A program made the position numbers and the translations under genes. From CAZEHS01 sp964424355 (lineage in GTDB: Bacteria; Bacillota; Clostridia; Peptostreptococcales; Acidaminobacteraceae): DNA of 16,768 nucleotides. Positions 6,486 through 13,693 of the stretch are shown one piece after another. The DNA lies in assembly GCA_964424355.1 (NCBI GenBank), contig CAYRIO010000041.1:1-16768 (forward strand). The letters run 5' to 3'. The notes under the pieces are model-generated. The model did no database searches. It had not been told where the DNA came from and saw only the letters and a list, made by a program, of their open reading frames with translations. The stretch's first letter is position 1. Each line of letters begins with the position of its first letter.

Positions 6486-6728
6486 ATGGTTGAAGGGTTT
6501 CATCTCACAAAGGAGCGGGTTGAATCGAAACTGGCGGAGTTGATAGAAAGCGGAAAGCTGGACAGCAACACCGAAAAGCTGGTGAGTCTGCGGTTCGGCA
6601 TCGGCACTGAAAAACCGCTGACGATTCAAGAGATTTCAAGGGTGTTGAAACGCCCCCAGAAAAAAATCCGTCAGGAAATTGAAACGGCGGAACGGCGGGT
6701 CTTCAATCATTTAAAGGATCACGTTTAA
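6486..6728 (+). CDS. Stand-alone sigma-70 region 4-like HTH protein
   Basis: An 80-aa protein whose C-terminal two thirds resemble sigma-70 region 4: LVSLRFGIGTEKPLTIQEIS (about 31-50), then VLKRPQKKIRQEIETAERRV. This lines up with the sigma-A segment LRLRFGLDDGRTRTLEEVG and its RERIRQIEAKALRKL recognition helix, sharing RFG, the T-x-x-E-I/V turn, IRQ, and A-x-R. No region 2 is present, so it cannot bind a -10 element by itself. It could be a co-sigma, an anti-sigma-like decoy, or a plain DNA-binding protein. ATGs occur at 6480, 6483 and 6486; GAGG (6474-6477) is best spaced (eight bases) for 6486, with 6483 possible. It follows the 51-aa ORF directly and precedes serS. Confidence 0.7.
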   Translation: MVEGFHLTKERVESKLAELIESGKLDSNTEKLVSLRFGIGTEKPLTIQEISRVLKRPQKKIRQEIETAERRVFNHLKDHV

Positions 6729-6782
6729 GGAAGAGTGCGGTTCTTCCAGCTCATTCAGAGCCGGGAGGCCTGTTTATTTTTT
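6729..6782 (+). terminator. Tandem hairpins and T-rich tract before serS
   Basis: GGAAGAG (6729-6735) pairs with TTCTTCC (6741-6747), starting right after the previous stop codon. A second hairpin, CAG-A-GCC (6756-6762) with GGCCTG (6767-6772), is followed by TTTATTTTTTT. The second is a modest intrinsic terminator or attenuator ending about 20 bases before serS. No promoter was recognised between it and serS. Confidence 0.5.
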
Positions 6783-6801
6783 GAAACCAGGAGGGGAAAA
6801 G

Positions 6802-8073
6802 ATGCTGGATATCAGAAGATTGAGAACGGATATGGAAGAGGTAAAGGGCCGGCTTAAGATTCGAAGCGGGGAGTATGATGTAGACAGCGTACTGGCTTTG
6901 GACGAGAAACGGCGGGAGATTCTTCAAAAGGTTGAGCAGATGAAGAATCAGCAGAAATTAGTGTCCAAGGATGTGCCGCGGCTCAAGAAAGAGGGCAAGG
7001 ATGTGGCGCCCATTTTTGAAGAGATGCGGAAGCTAGGGGATGAAATCAAAGCCCTGGATGACGAGGTTACGGGTCTGGATGAAGAGATCAGGAACCGTCT
7101 GCTCAATATTCCCAATACACCTCATATCTCGACTCCGGTTGGAGAAACGGATGAGGATAATGTCGTTTATCGGACCTGGGGCACACCTAAGGACTTTGGA
7201 TTTGAACCGAAGGCGCACTGGGATATCGGCGCAGATCATGACATCCTTGATTTTGAGCGGGCCGTGAAGATTGCCGGCACCCGGTTTACAGTTTTGAAGG
7301 GACTTGGCGCCCGGATGGAACGGGCCATTATCAACTTCATGTTGAATCTGCACACGGATGAACACGGGTATACGGAGATTTTCCCCCCGTTGATGGTCAA
7401 TCGGGATGCGATGACGGGAACCGGCCAGCTGCCTAAGTTCGAGGATGACATGTTCCACGTTCCTGCCAAGGATTTCTTTTTGATTCCGACTGCAGAAGTA
7501 CCGGTCACCAACCTTTACATGAATGAGATTCTGGAAGAACAGGCACTTCCAATGTATCATACCGCCTTCACCCCATGCTTTAGAAAAGAAGCGGGTTCTG
7601 CTGGCCGTGATACCCGGGGTCTAATCCGGCAGCACCAATTCAACAAGGTTGAATTGGTGAAATTTGTGAAACCCGAGAATTCCTATGATGAACTGGAAAG
7701 CTTGCTCCTGGCGGCCGAAGAGGTGCTTAAACGGCTGGAACTTCCTTACCGGGTCGTTCAGCTGTGCAGCGGCGATTTGGGCTTCAGTTCGGCGAAAACC
7801 TACGATATAGAGGTGTGGATGCCTAGCTACAACCGCTATCTGGAGATTTCCTCCTGCAGCAATTTTGAAGACTATCAGGCGCGGCGTGCCAACATCCGGT
7901 ACCGTGAAACGGACAGCAAGAAAGTTCAGCATATCCACACGCTGAATGGATCCGGTTTAGCTGTCGGCAGGACGCTGGCAGCAATCCTTGAGAATTATCA
8001 GAATGCAGATGGATCCGTCACTATTCCGAAAGCGCTCCGTCCTTATATGGGCACAGCAGAGAAAATAGGGTAG
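6802..8073 (+). CDS. serS: Seryl-tRNA synthetase
   Basis: Charges tRNA-Ser (and tRNA-Sec where present) with serine; class II synthetase, cytoplasmic homodimer. 423 aa, usual length. The N-terminal part (about 1-100) is the charged antiparallel coiled-coil arm that binds the tRNA long variable arm. Motif 2 is FRKEAGSAGRDTRGLIRQHQ (260-279) and motif 3 is LNGSGLAVGRTLAAILE (381-397); TAEVPVTN (230-237) is the usual serine-site stretch. The frame opens with a TTG at 6781, but AGGAGGGG (6788-6795) directs the start to ATG 6802. No T-box is visible, unlike many Firmicute serS genes; the hairpins at 6729-6782 may be the only leader. A strong terminator follows. Confidence 0.97.
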   Translation: MLDIRRLRTDMEEVKGRLKIRSGEYDVDSVLALDEKRREILQKVEQMKNQQKLVSKDVPRLKKEGKDVAPIFEEMRKLGDEIKALDDEVTGLDEEIRNRLLNIPNTPHISTPVGETDEDNVVYRTWGTPKDFGFEPKAHWDIGADHDILDFERAVKIAGTRFTVLKGLGARMERAIINFMLNLHTDEHGYTEIFPPLMVNRDAMTGTGQLPKFEDDMFHVPAKDFFLIPTAEVPVTNLYMNEILEEQALPMYHTAFTPCFRKEAGSAGRDTRGLIRQHQFNKVELVKFVKPENSYDELESLLLAAEEVLKRLELPYRVVQLCSGDLGFSSAKTYDIEVWMPSYNRYLEISSCSNFEDYQARRANIRYRETDSKKVQHIHTLNGSGLAVGRTLAAILENYQNADGSVTIPKALRPYMGTAEKIG

Positions 8074-8080
8074 GATATGC

Positions 8081-8115
8081 ACACAGGGTCACTCGATTGA
8101 GTGACCCTGTGTTTT
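8081..8115 (+). terminator. Intrinsic terminator after serS
   Basis: ACACAGGGTCACTC (8081-8094) pairs perfectly over 14 bp with GAGTGACCCTGTGT (8099-8112), GATT loop, followed by TTTT. The minus strand lacks a T tract after the stem, so it is weak for the convergent aminotransferase, although that gene ends only 13 bases away. Confidence 0.85.
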
Positions 8116-8127
8116 GATACGGCGAGA

Positions 8128-9315
8128 TTATTGGTTGAGCGTTTTGAGATAGAATTCTTTCAGGCGGCGTAAGCCCTCTTTGATGGAATCCATATCCGTG
8201 GCGTAGGACATTCGGATGAAGTCATCCATGCCAAAGGCTACCCCTGGCACAAATGCAACCTGACAATCTTCCAGGAGACGATTGCACAGTTCGATTGAAA
8301 AGCTATTGGTATAGGCCAGTTTTTCCTTCAGTGGCGACAGGTCCATGAAAATATAGAAAGCACCGTCCGGTTGGACGATTCGGAGCCCGGGGATTTCGGA
8401 CAGCAGGGTGACGATTTCATCTCGGCGGGTGCGATAGGTGCTGACCATGGTCTGCATATCCTCGGCGCTGTCGGTCAGAGCTTTCAGTGCGGCATATTGG
8501 GAGATCGTGGCCGGGTGGCTGACCAGGTGACCCTGGATCGTCCCCATGGCTTTTGCAAGCTCGATGCTGGAAGCAGTGTAACCGATTCGCCAGCCGGTCA
8601 TAGCTGCGGATTTGGCGAGGCCGTTGATGATGATGGTGTTTGCTTTAACGGCATCGGACAGGGACGCGATGCTGGTGAAGCTGTCCAGGTAGCAGATCCG
8701 CTCATAGATTTCATCGGCGATGATACAGATATCATGGGCAACGCATACCTCGGCAATTCCGACCAGTTCCTCACGGGTGTAAATCGCCCCTGTGGGATTT
8801 GAAGGGTTTGTCAGGATCAGGGCCTTGGTCTGAGGCGTTAAGGCGTTTTTCAGTTCCGTGGCAGTCATCTTGAAGTTGTTTGCCTGTTGGGTGTCCACAA
8901 AAACAGGGGTCCCACCGGTGAGCTTGACCATCTCGGGATAGCTGACCCAGTAGGGTTTGGGGATAAGCACTTCATCACCGGGATCGGTGATTGCGATCAG
9001 GGCATTGGTGATGGCGTGTTTGGCGCCGCTGGTGACCACGATCTCCTCCGGCTTGTACGTCAGGTTGTTTTCCTGAGCCAATTTGTTGCAAATGGCAACG
9101 CGGAGTTCCTGAAGGCCGGGCGCTGCGTCATACCGGGTCTTATTGGCTTCAATGGCTTCTATCCCGCCAGTCTTCGCGGCAGTGGGCGTATTGAAATCCG
9201 GTTCTCCGATACTGAGGTTGATAATAGCAATGCCTTGTTTTTTCATCTCGTTGACCTTCGTGCTGATGCCAAGGGTCAGTGAGGGTGTGATTGAAGCGAT
9301 TTTTTTTGCCAGCAT
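8128..9315 (-). CDS. Class I pyridoxal-phosphate aminotransferase, aspartate aminotransferase type
   Basis: PLP enzyme of fold type I, most like the bacterial aspartate aminotransferase Ib group (aspartate + 2-oxoglutarate to oxaloacetate + glutamate). 395 aa. Visible: INLSIGEPDFNTP (32-44), TNPSNPTGAIYT (169-180), ADEIYERI (200-207) with PLP-contacting Asp201 and Tyr204, the Schiff-base lysine Lys235 in GLAKSAAMTGWRIGY, and Arg368 in FIRMSYA for the substrate carboxylate. The residue before the lysine is Ala instead of the more common Ser. AAGGAG eight bases upstream sets the start at 9315; the longer frame to 9351 has no such support. Lone gene on the minus strand. Supplying oxaloacetate/aspartate links loosely to nadB, but prephenate or other substrates cannot be excluded. 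Confidence 0.9.
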   Translation of the reverse strand: MLAKKIASITPSLTLGISTKVNEMKKQGIAIINLSIGEPDFNTPTAAKTGGIEAIEANKTRYDAAPGLQELRVAICNKLAQENNLTYKPEEIVVTSGAKHAITNALIAITDPGDEVLIPKPYWVSYPEMVKLTGGTPVFVDTQQANNFKMTATELKNALTPQTKALILTNPSNPTGAIYTREELVGIAEVCVAHDICIIADEIYERICYLDSFTSIASLSDAVKANTIIINGLAKSAAMTGWRIGYTASSIELAKAMGTIQGHLVSHPATISQYAALKALTDSAEDMQTMVSTYRTRRDEIVTLLSEIPGLRIVQPDGAFYIFMDLSPLKEKLAYTNSFSIELCNRLLEDCQVAFVPGVAFGMDDFIRMSYATDMDSIKEGLRRLKEFYLKTLNQ

Positions 9316-9338
9316 GGGATGACTCCTTCTCAATCGTG

Positions 9339-9368
9339 TTTTTAACAGCATAACAAATGAGTTGGCAA
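9339..9368 (-). promoter_or_regulatory. Possible promoter of the aminotransferase gene
   Basis: Read on the minus strand, TTGCCA (9368-9363) and TAAAAA (9344-9339) are spaced 18 bases and lie about 25 bases before the start codon. The -35 matches 5/6 and the -10 only 4/6. Confidence 0.35.
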
Positions 9369-9464
9369 TGGGCTATGGTTTTGATAAGCTTTTTTTGAAC
9401 GGAGCTTGCTTGAAAAAGGAGAATCGGAGCTTCGGGCGGCTGTGAATCCCACAGGGACGGTGAT

Positions 9465-9629
9465 ATGATGTTTTTATTGAAAATCCTGATAATCCTGATT
9501 GTATTGATTCCGGTTGTATTCATCATGTTGCGGATCGCTTCGGATATCCGCAGGGATATCATTCGGCATAAGAAACGGGAACGGGCGGCCTCGCCCCCGA
9601 CCCGGGATCGACTCAGGGTCATCAAATAG
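9465..9629 (+). CDS. Small single-pass membrane protein, unknown function
   Basis: A 54-aa ORF. Residues 3-22 (FLLKILIILIVLIPVVFIML) are a clear membrane helix. The rest is a strongly basic cytoplasmic tail (DIRRDIIRHKKRERAA) ending in RDRLRVIK, so the orientation should be N-terminus out. ATG is available at 9465 or 9468. The ribosome binding site is weak: AGGG (9453-9456) eight bases upstream, preceded by a small hairpin CTGTG-AATCC-CACAG (9440-9454). It ends 22 bases before the next gene and is likely co-transcribed with it. I recognise no family. The hydrophobic-then-basic design argues that it is real. Confidence 0.6.
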   Translation: MMFLLKILIILIVLIPVVFIMLRIASDIRRDIIRHKKRERAASPPTRDRLRVIK

Positions 9630-9651
9630 TATGAAGAGAGATGGGAACGCC

Positions 9652-11097
9652 ATGGTTAGAAGTTATCCATTCAGGGACCAACTGGAACAAGCTCTGAAGC
9701 CTGTCCGGATTTCATTCCATGTTCCCGGGCATAAATATGGACAAGCACAGAAAAACGGACAGTATCCCTGTGAGCCCCATTTTCAATGGGATACAACGGA
9801 GATTCCCGGAACCGATAACCTGCATGAGCCGGAGGGTCTGATTCGGGAAGCTCAGGAGCGGGCCCGTATTTTTTACGGAAGCCGGGAGACTTACTTTCTG
9901 GTGAATGGCACAACGGGGGGCGTCCTGGCGATGATCCTGGCTGTCCTCGAACCGGGAGATGCCCTCCTGGCCGGCCGTGACTGTCATCAGAGCGTGTACC
10001 ATGGCGCCTATCTGGCCCAGGCGGATCTGCGCTGGCTGATGCCGGAATACGATCCAGACACCCTGTTGAATCTGGGGATTCGCAAGGAGGCCGTAGCGGA
10101 GAAGCTGGCGGCTCATCCGGAAATCAAGGCAGTTGTCCTGACGTATCCTACCTATTTTGGCATATGCAGCGATCTTCAAGGCGTTGCCCAGGTTTGCAAG
10201 GCTTACGGGGTCTTGTTGCTGGTGGATGAAGCTCACGGGGCGCATCTTCCCCTGTCCGCGGCACTACCTGTGTCGGCTCTTGGGGCGGGGGCGGACATTT
10301 GCGTACAAAGCACTCATAAAACACTTCCGGCACTGACTCAGAGCGCTTTACTGCACGTTGGCAGCGATCGGATCGACCGGGATAAGCTCCGGTGGATGCT
10401 GCGGATCGTTCAGACCAGCAGCCCTTCCTATCTACTGATGCAGTCCTTGGATCAGGCGGTCACGATGGCAGCAGAATCCGGAAGCCATGAAATGAACCGG
10501 CTGCTGGAGGATATCCAGCGCTTCAGGGGAAAAGTCGCCAAGATTCCAGGACTGAGGGTTCCCGGGAGGGAGCTGATCGGTCAGGGCGGCGTTCGTGGGG
10601 TGGATCCGACAAAAATCATTCTGAATCCCTGCGGGCTTGGCCTTTCGGGACCAGAGCTGTCGGATTTCCTTCGGGAGCGCTCAGGGATTCAGATGGAGCT
10701 CTCAACACCCTGGTATACCTTGGGGATTGCTTCAATTGGCAACACCTCCCGTGACCTCGAGGTTTTAGGAATGGCTCTTGAGAACGCGGCGCTATACGCA
10801 AAGGAGCGGGGTCCGGTTATCCATAGGGGGATTCGCCCCCCGGAAGCCCCTGAAATGGTGATGACCTGGCGGGAGGCTCTGAAGGCCCGGAAGCAATGGG
10901 TCGGCCTTTCGGAAAGTCTGGGAGCAACCGCGGGCACGATGGTGACGCCTTATCCACCGGGGATTCCCTTGCTGATGCCGGGGGAAAGGATTACGCAGGA
11001 GATTCTTGATTATCTCAAGGTCTGCAGTATTTCAGGCATATCAGTCATTGGCCTTCGCGGTCAACCGGACGAACTCATACAGGTGGTGGAAGCATGA
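9652..11097 (+). CDS. Orn/Lys/Arg decarboxylase family PLP enzyme (YaaO type)
   Basis: Fold type I PLP decarboxylase of basic amino acids; 481 aa, the short form like Bacillus SpeA and YaaO (about 480-490 aa), lacking the N-terminal wing domain of enteric inducible enzymes. Visible: FHVPGHKYG (22-30), TDNLHEPEG (54-62), NGTTGG (85-90), AGRDCHQSVYHG (107-118), VDEAHGAH (191-198) with the PLP-binding Asp192, and the Schiff-base Lys223 in QSTHKTLPALTQ. ATG 9652 is preferred because GATGGGA stands just upstream and the protein then begins like relatives; ATG 9631 is possible. The frame is open back to 9514 but that covers the membrane ORF. Position before tmk matches yaaO. Substrate (arginine, lysine or ornithine) cannot be read from sequence. 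Confidence 0.9.
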   Translation: MVRSYPFRDQLEQALKPVRISFHVPGHKYGQAQKNGQYPCEPHFQWDTTEIPGTDNLHEPEGLIREAQERARIFYGSRETYFLVNGTTGGVLAMILAVLEPGDALLAGRDCHQSVYHGAYLAQADLRWLMPEYDPDTLLNLGIRKEAVAEKLAAHPEIKAVVLTYPTYFGICSDLQGVAQVCKAYGVLLLVDEAHGAHLPLSAALPVSALGAGADICVQSTHKTLPALTQSALLHVGSDRIDRDKLRWMLRIVQTSSPSYLLMQSLDQAVTMAAESGSHEMNRLLEDIQRFRGKVAKIPGLRVPGRELIGQGGVRGVDPTKIILNPCGLGLSGPELSDFLRERSGIQMELSTPWYTLGIASIGNTSRDLEVLGMALENAALYAKERGPVIHRGIRPPEAPEMVMTWREALKARKQWVGLSESLGATAGTMVTPYPPGIPLLMPGERITQEILDYLKVCSISGISVIGLRGQPDELIQVVEA

Positions 11098-11798
11098 ATA
11101 GACGCGGCAAATTGATCATCATTGAGGGTGGAGACGGCAGCGGAAAGGCAACTCAGTCGTTTAAACTGGTAGAGCGGTTGAATGCGGCAGGGATCAAAGC
11201 GCTGCGCATCACTTTTCCGAACTACGAAAGCCCTTCCTCCTCACTGATAAAAATGTATTTGGGCGGCGCCTTTGGGGACAGCCCGGAAGCGGTGAACCCT
11301 TATGTGGCCTCCACCTTCTACACGGTGGACCGGTTCGCATCCTTTACAACGGAATGGAAGGCGGAATACGAAACCGGAACGGTCATCATCGCGGACCGGT
11401 ACACCACCAGTAACCTGGTCCATCAAGGCGCGAAAATCGAGAATGCCGATGCACGAAAGGCTTACTTTAAATGGCTTCAGGAATTTGAATACACACTTTT
11501 CGGCTTGCCGAGACCGGATGGCGTTCTGTTTCTGGATGTGCCGCCCAGTGTTTCAAGGCAGTGGATTTCTGACCGTGCCAGCAAAATGGATGGGTCAGAC
11601 CAGAAGGATATCCACGAACGGGATCAGGACCACCTGGACAAGGCCTATCAGACCGCCTTGGAGCTTTGCGCCCTGGAGGACTGGATTCAGGTATCTGCCG
11701 TGGAGTCTGGCTGCCTGCTGGACGTGGAGCAGATTCATGCGCGTATTTGGACCGTTATTCCCACCCTTCTCAATGACGCGGGGGGATGTGCGGAATGA
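11094..11798 (+). CDS. tmk: Thymidylate kinase, clostridial/eukaryote-like type
   Basis: Phosphorylates dTMP to dTDP with ATP; needed for dTTP supply. 234 aa, somewhat longer than the usual bacterial enzyme. The P-loop is EGGDGSGKATQ (11-21), with Ala where most Tmk have Thr after the lysine. The bacterial REPGGT motif is missing; in its place is FPNYESPSSSLIKMYLGG (41-58), a form known from Clostridia. DRY (101-103) and VDRFAS (78-83) are present. The lid region DRASKMDGSDQKDIHERD has the basic/acidic pattern expected. ATGA overlap with the preceding stop (11094-11097) and with holB indicates tight coupling. Confidence 0.92.
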   Translation: MNRRGKLIIIEGGDGSGKATQSFKLVERLNAAGIKALRITFPNYESPSSSLIKMYLGGAFGDSPEAVNPYVASTFYTVDRFASFTTEWKAEYETGTVIIADRYTTSNLVHQGAKIENADARKAYFKWLQEFEYTLFGLPRPDGVLFLDVPPSVSRQWISDRASKMDGSDQKDIHERDQDHLDKAYQTALELCALEDWIQVSAVESGCLLDVEQIHARIWTVIPTLLNDAGGCAE

Positions 11799-12730
11799 AG
11801 TATCCATCGGAGTGGCTGGGGCATGAGAATATCCGCCGGATGCTGGAGGTTGCTTTTCAGCAGAATCGGTTGAGTCATGGTTATATTTTTGATGGCCCCG
11901 CAGGGATCGGGAAGAGCAGCCTCGCGATTTGGATGGCGGCCCACCTCTTTTGCGAGGGGACAGATAAACCCTGTGGTGTCTGCCCGGGATGCGTGAGGCT
12001 GGAAACAGACAATCATCCCGATATTGTGATTCTCAAGCCAGAGGATGGCAGTATCAAGAATCATCAGGTGGAAGAATTTCAGGAGTTTTTGCGGGTCAAG
12101 CCCTTCATGGGGCTGGCTAAGGTCGGGATTATTGAAGATGCTGACACCATGACCCCAAGCGCCCAGAACCGTCTTCTGAAAACCTTGGAAGAGCCTGCTT
12201 CCGGAGCAACTCTATTTTTGATCACGACGAATTTCAACCGGATGCTGCCAACCATCATGTCCCGCTGTCAGACCCTTCGTTTTCAGGGGCTTCCTCAGGG
12301 TGGGATTGCAAGTTACCTGATGAATCACTATAATGTTGATAGGGTCCGCGCAGAGCATTTGACACTGCTGTCCGGCGGTTCACTGGCCAGAGCCTTGAGG
12401 CAGATGAACGCGGAAGGACTTGAAGAATCTGAGGAACTGGTGAAGGCATGGCTGAACGCGTTGGCACAGGGAGATCGCGCCAAGGTATTCGAATTGACAG
12501 ACCGGTATGAAAAGACAATAGATTGGCAGCAAACCCTGGTATGGTTGATGCGGGCCCTCCATGAATGGCTGTCGTCGTCGGTGGAGAAGGGGAAACCCGA
12601 TGAAACTAAGATTGCGGCCCGGCTGGGAAAACATGCGGAGGATGCGCTGAAAGCACTCCGTGAACAGGCCAACGAACGCATTGTCATAGATGTGATGCTG
12701 CTGAAGATGCAGGAGGATTATTATGGTTGA
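11795..12730 (+). CDS. holB: DNA polymerase III delta' subunit HolB
   Basis: Clamp-loader AAA+ subunit that acts with DnaX and HolA to place the beta clamp on DNA. 311 aa. Walker-A-like GPAGIGKSS (34-42); zinc-binding cysteines 53, 60, 63 and 66 (CEGTDKPCGVCPGC); Walker B/DEAD-like region GIIEDADTMTPSAQNRLLKT (111-130) then LEEP; sensor-1/arginine-finger motif SRC (156-158). The C-terminal half is helical as expected. A frame extension to 11786 exists, but ATG 11795 forms an ATGA overlap with the tmk stop and is preceded by a GGGGGA stretch. In Bacillus yaaQ and yaaR lie between tmk and holB; here they are absent. Confidence 0.93.
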   Translation: MKYPSEWLGHENIRRMLEVAFQQNRLSHGYIFDGPAGIGKSSLAIWMAAHLFCEGTDKPCGVCPGCVRLETDNHPDIVILKPEDGSIKNHQVEEFQEFLRVKPFMGLAKVGIIEDADTMTPSAQNRLLKTLEEPASGATLFLITTNFNRMLPTIMSRCQTLRFQGLPQGGIASYLMNHYNVDRVRAEHLTLLSGGSLARALRQMNAEGLEESEELVKAWLNALAQGDRAKVFELTDRYEKTIDWQQTLVWLMRALHEWLSSSVEKGKPDETKIAARLGKHAEDALKALREQANERIVIDVMLLKMQEDYYG

Positions 12731-13610
12731 AGTGATTGGCGTTCGGTTCAAGAAGGCCGGCAAGGTATATTATTTTGATCCGGATGGGATCACCATCCAA
12801 AAGGGCGATTTTGTGATTGTGGAAACCGCCCGGGGCATTGAATACGGCAGTGTGGTGGTGGGCCCCAAAATGGTGCCGGAGTCTGAGATCATTCCGCCGC
12901 TTAAAAAGGTCCTGCGGGTTGCAACCGCAGAGGATGAGCTCCATAATAACGAAAATCGGGAAAAAGAAGCGGAAGCCATGGAGACCTGCCTCAAGAAAAT
13001 TGAGAAGCATGATCTGGGTATGAAGCTGATTGATGTGGAATACACCTTCGACAACAACAAGATCATCTTCTATTTCACGGCAGAGGGCCGGGTGGATTTC
13101 AGGGAGTTGGTCAAAGACCTGGCTGCGGTGTTCAGGACCCGGATTGAGCTGCGGCAGATCGGGGTGCGGGATGAGGCCAAGATGCTGAACGGCATCGGCC
13201 CCTGCGGTCAAGGACTTTGCTGTGCCAACTGGCTGGGCGAGTTCACGCCGGTTTCCATTAAAATGGCCAAGGACCAGAGCCTGTCGTTGAATCCGACCAA
13301 GATATCAGGAATTTGCGGGCGTCTGATGTGCTGTCTGAAGTACGAGCACGACGGCTATCGCTATCTGATCCGCACACTTCCGAAGCACGGCGAGAAGATC
13401 CAGACGCCGGATGGCTTGGCGTATGTTTTGGATACCCAGATCATTCAGGAGCGGTGCAAGGTCAAGATGATCCTCAAAGACGGCACACCGGGCCAGGATT
13501 TGGTGCTTGGTGAGGAAATCCGGTACTATAAGGGCAAGGAAATCGTCCGGTTGGGCAAGCACCGGGAAGAACCGGAAGAGGATGAAGAAGAGGCACACGG
13601 TAAAGCATGA
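12723..13610 (+). CDS. ricT: RicT / YaaT, PSP1-domain RNase Y specificity factor
   Basis: 295-aa cytoplasmic protein. In Bacillus RicT joins RicA and RicF in the Y-complex that carries Fe-S clusters, directs RNase Y maturation of operon mRNAs, and influences sporulation, competence and biofilm formation. The PSP1 core spans about residues 60-210. The two cysteine groups CGQGLCC (Cys161, 166, 167) and CGRLMCC (Cys198, 203, 204) are intact, fitting Fe-S ligation. The C-terminus is acidic (EEPEEDEEEAHGK). AGGAGG seven bases before ATG 12723 lies inside the holB end, and the genes overlap by eight bases. A terminator follows. Confidence 0.95.
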   Translation: MVEVIGVRFKKAGKVYYFDPDGITIQKGDFVIVETARGIEYGSVVVGPKMVPESEIIPPLKKVLRVATAEDELHNNENREKEAEAMETCLKKIEKHDLGMKLIDVEYTFDNNKIIFYFTAEGRVDFRELVKDLAAVFRTRIELRQIGVRDEAKMLNGIGPCGQGLCCANWLGEFTPVSIKMAKDQSLSLNPTKISGICGRLMCCLKYEHDGYRYLIRTLPKHGEKIQTPDGLAYVLDTQIIQERCKVKMILKDGTPGQDLVLGEEIRYYKGKEIVRLGKHREEPEEDEEEAHGKA

Positions 13611-13616
13611 TGTGAT

Positions 13617-13659
13617 ACCGGGCGGTCGGGGGAGTCCCCTGGGTGCCCGGTTTTATTTT
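13617..13659 (+). terminator. Intrinsic terminator or attenuator between ricT and trmN6
   Basis: ACCGGGC (13617-13623) pairs with GCCCGGT (13645-13651), with an inner GGGGGA/TCCCC helix, followed by TTTATTTT. The 42 bases from here to trmN6 contain no recognisable promoter, so it may act as a partial terminator or mRNA-stability hairpin inside the operon. Confidence 0.75.
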
Positions 13660-13693
13660 GCAGCAGGATGGCTGCCGTCCCTTGGAGGAACGC

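Noticed and set aside
6729..6801. T-box riboswitch before serS
   Set aside because: The spacer is only 73 bases and has no AGGGTGG-type antiterminator or specifier loop.
9514..9651. N-terminal extension of the YaaO-type decarboxylase
   Set aside because: The extra residues are low-complexity (Arg/Gly/Ser-rich), antiphase to the membrane ORF, and absent from the family; ATG 9652 gives the expected start.
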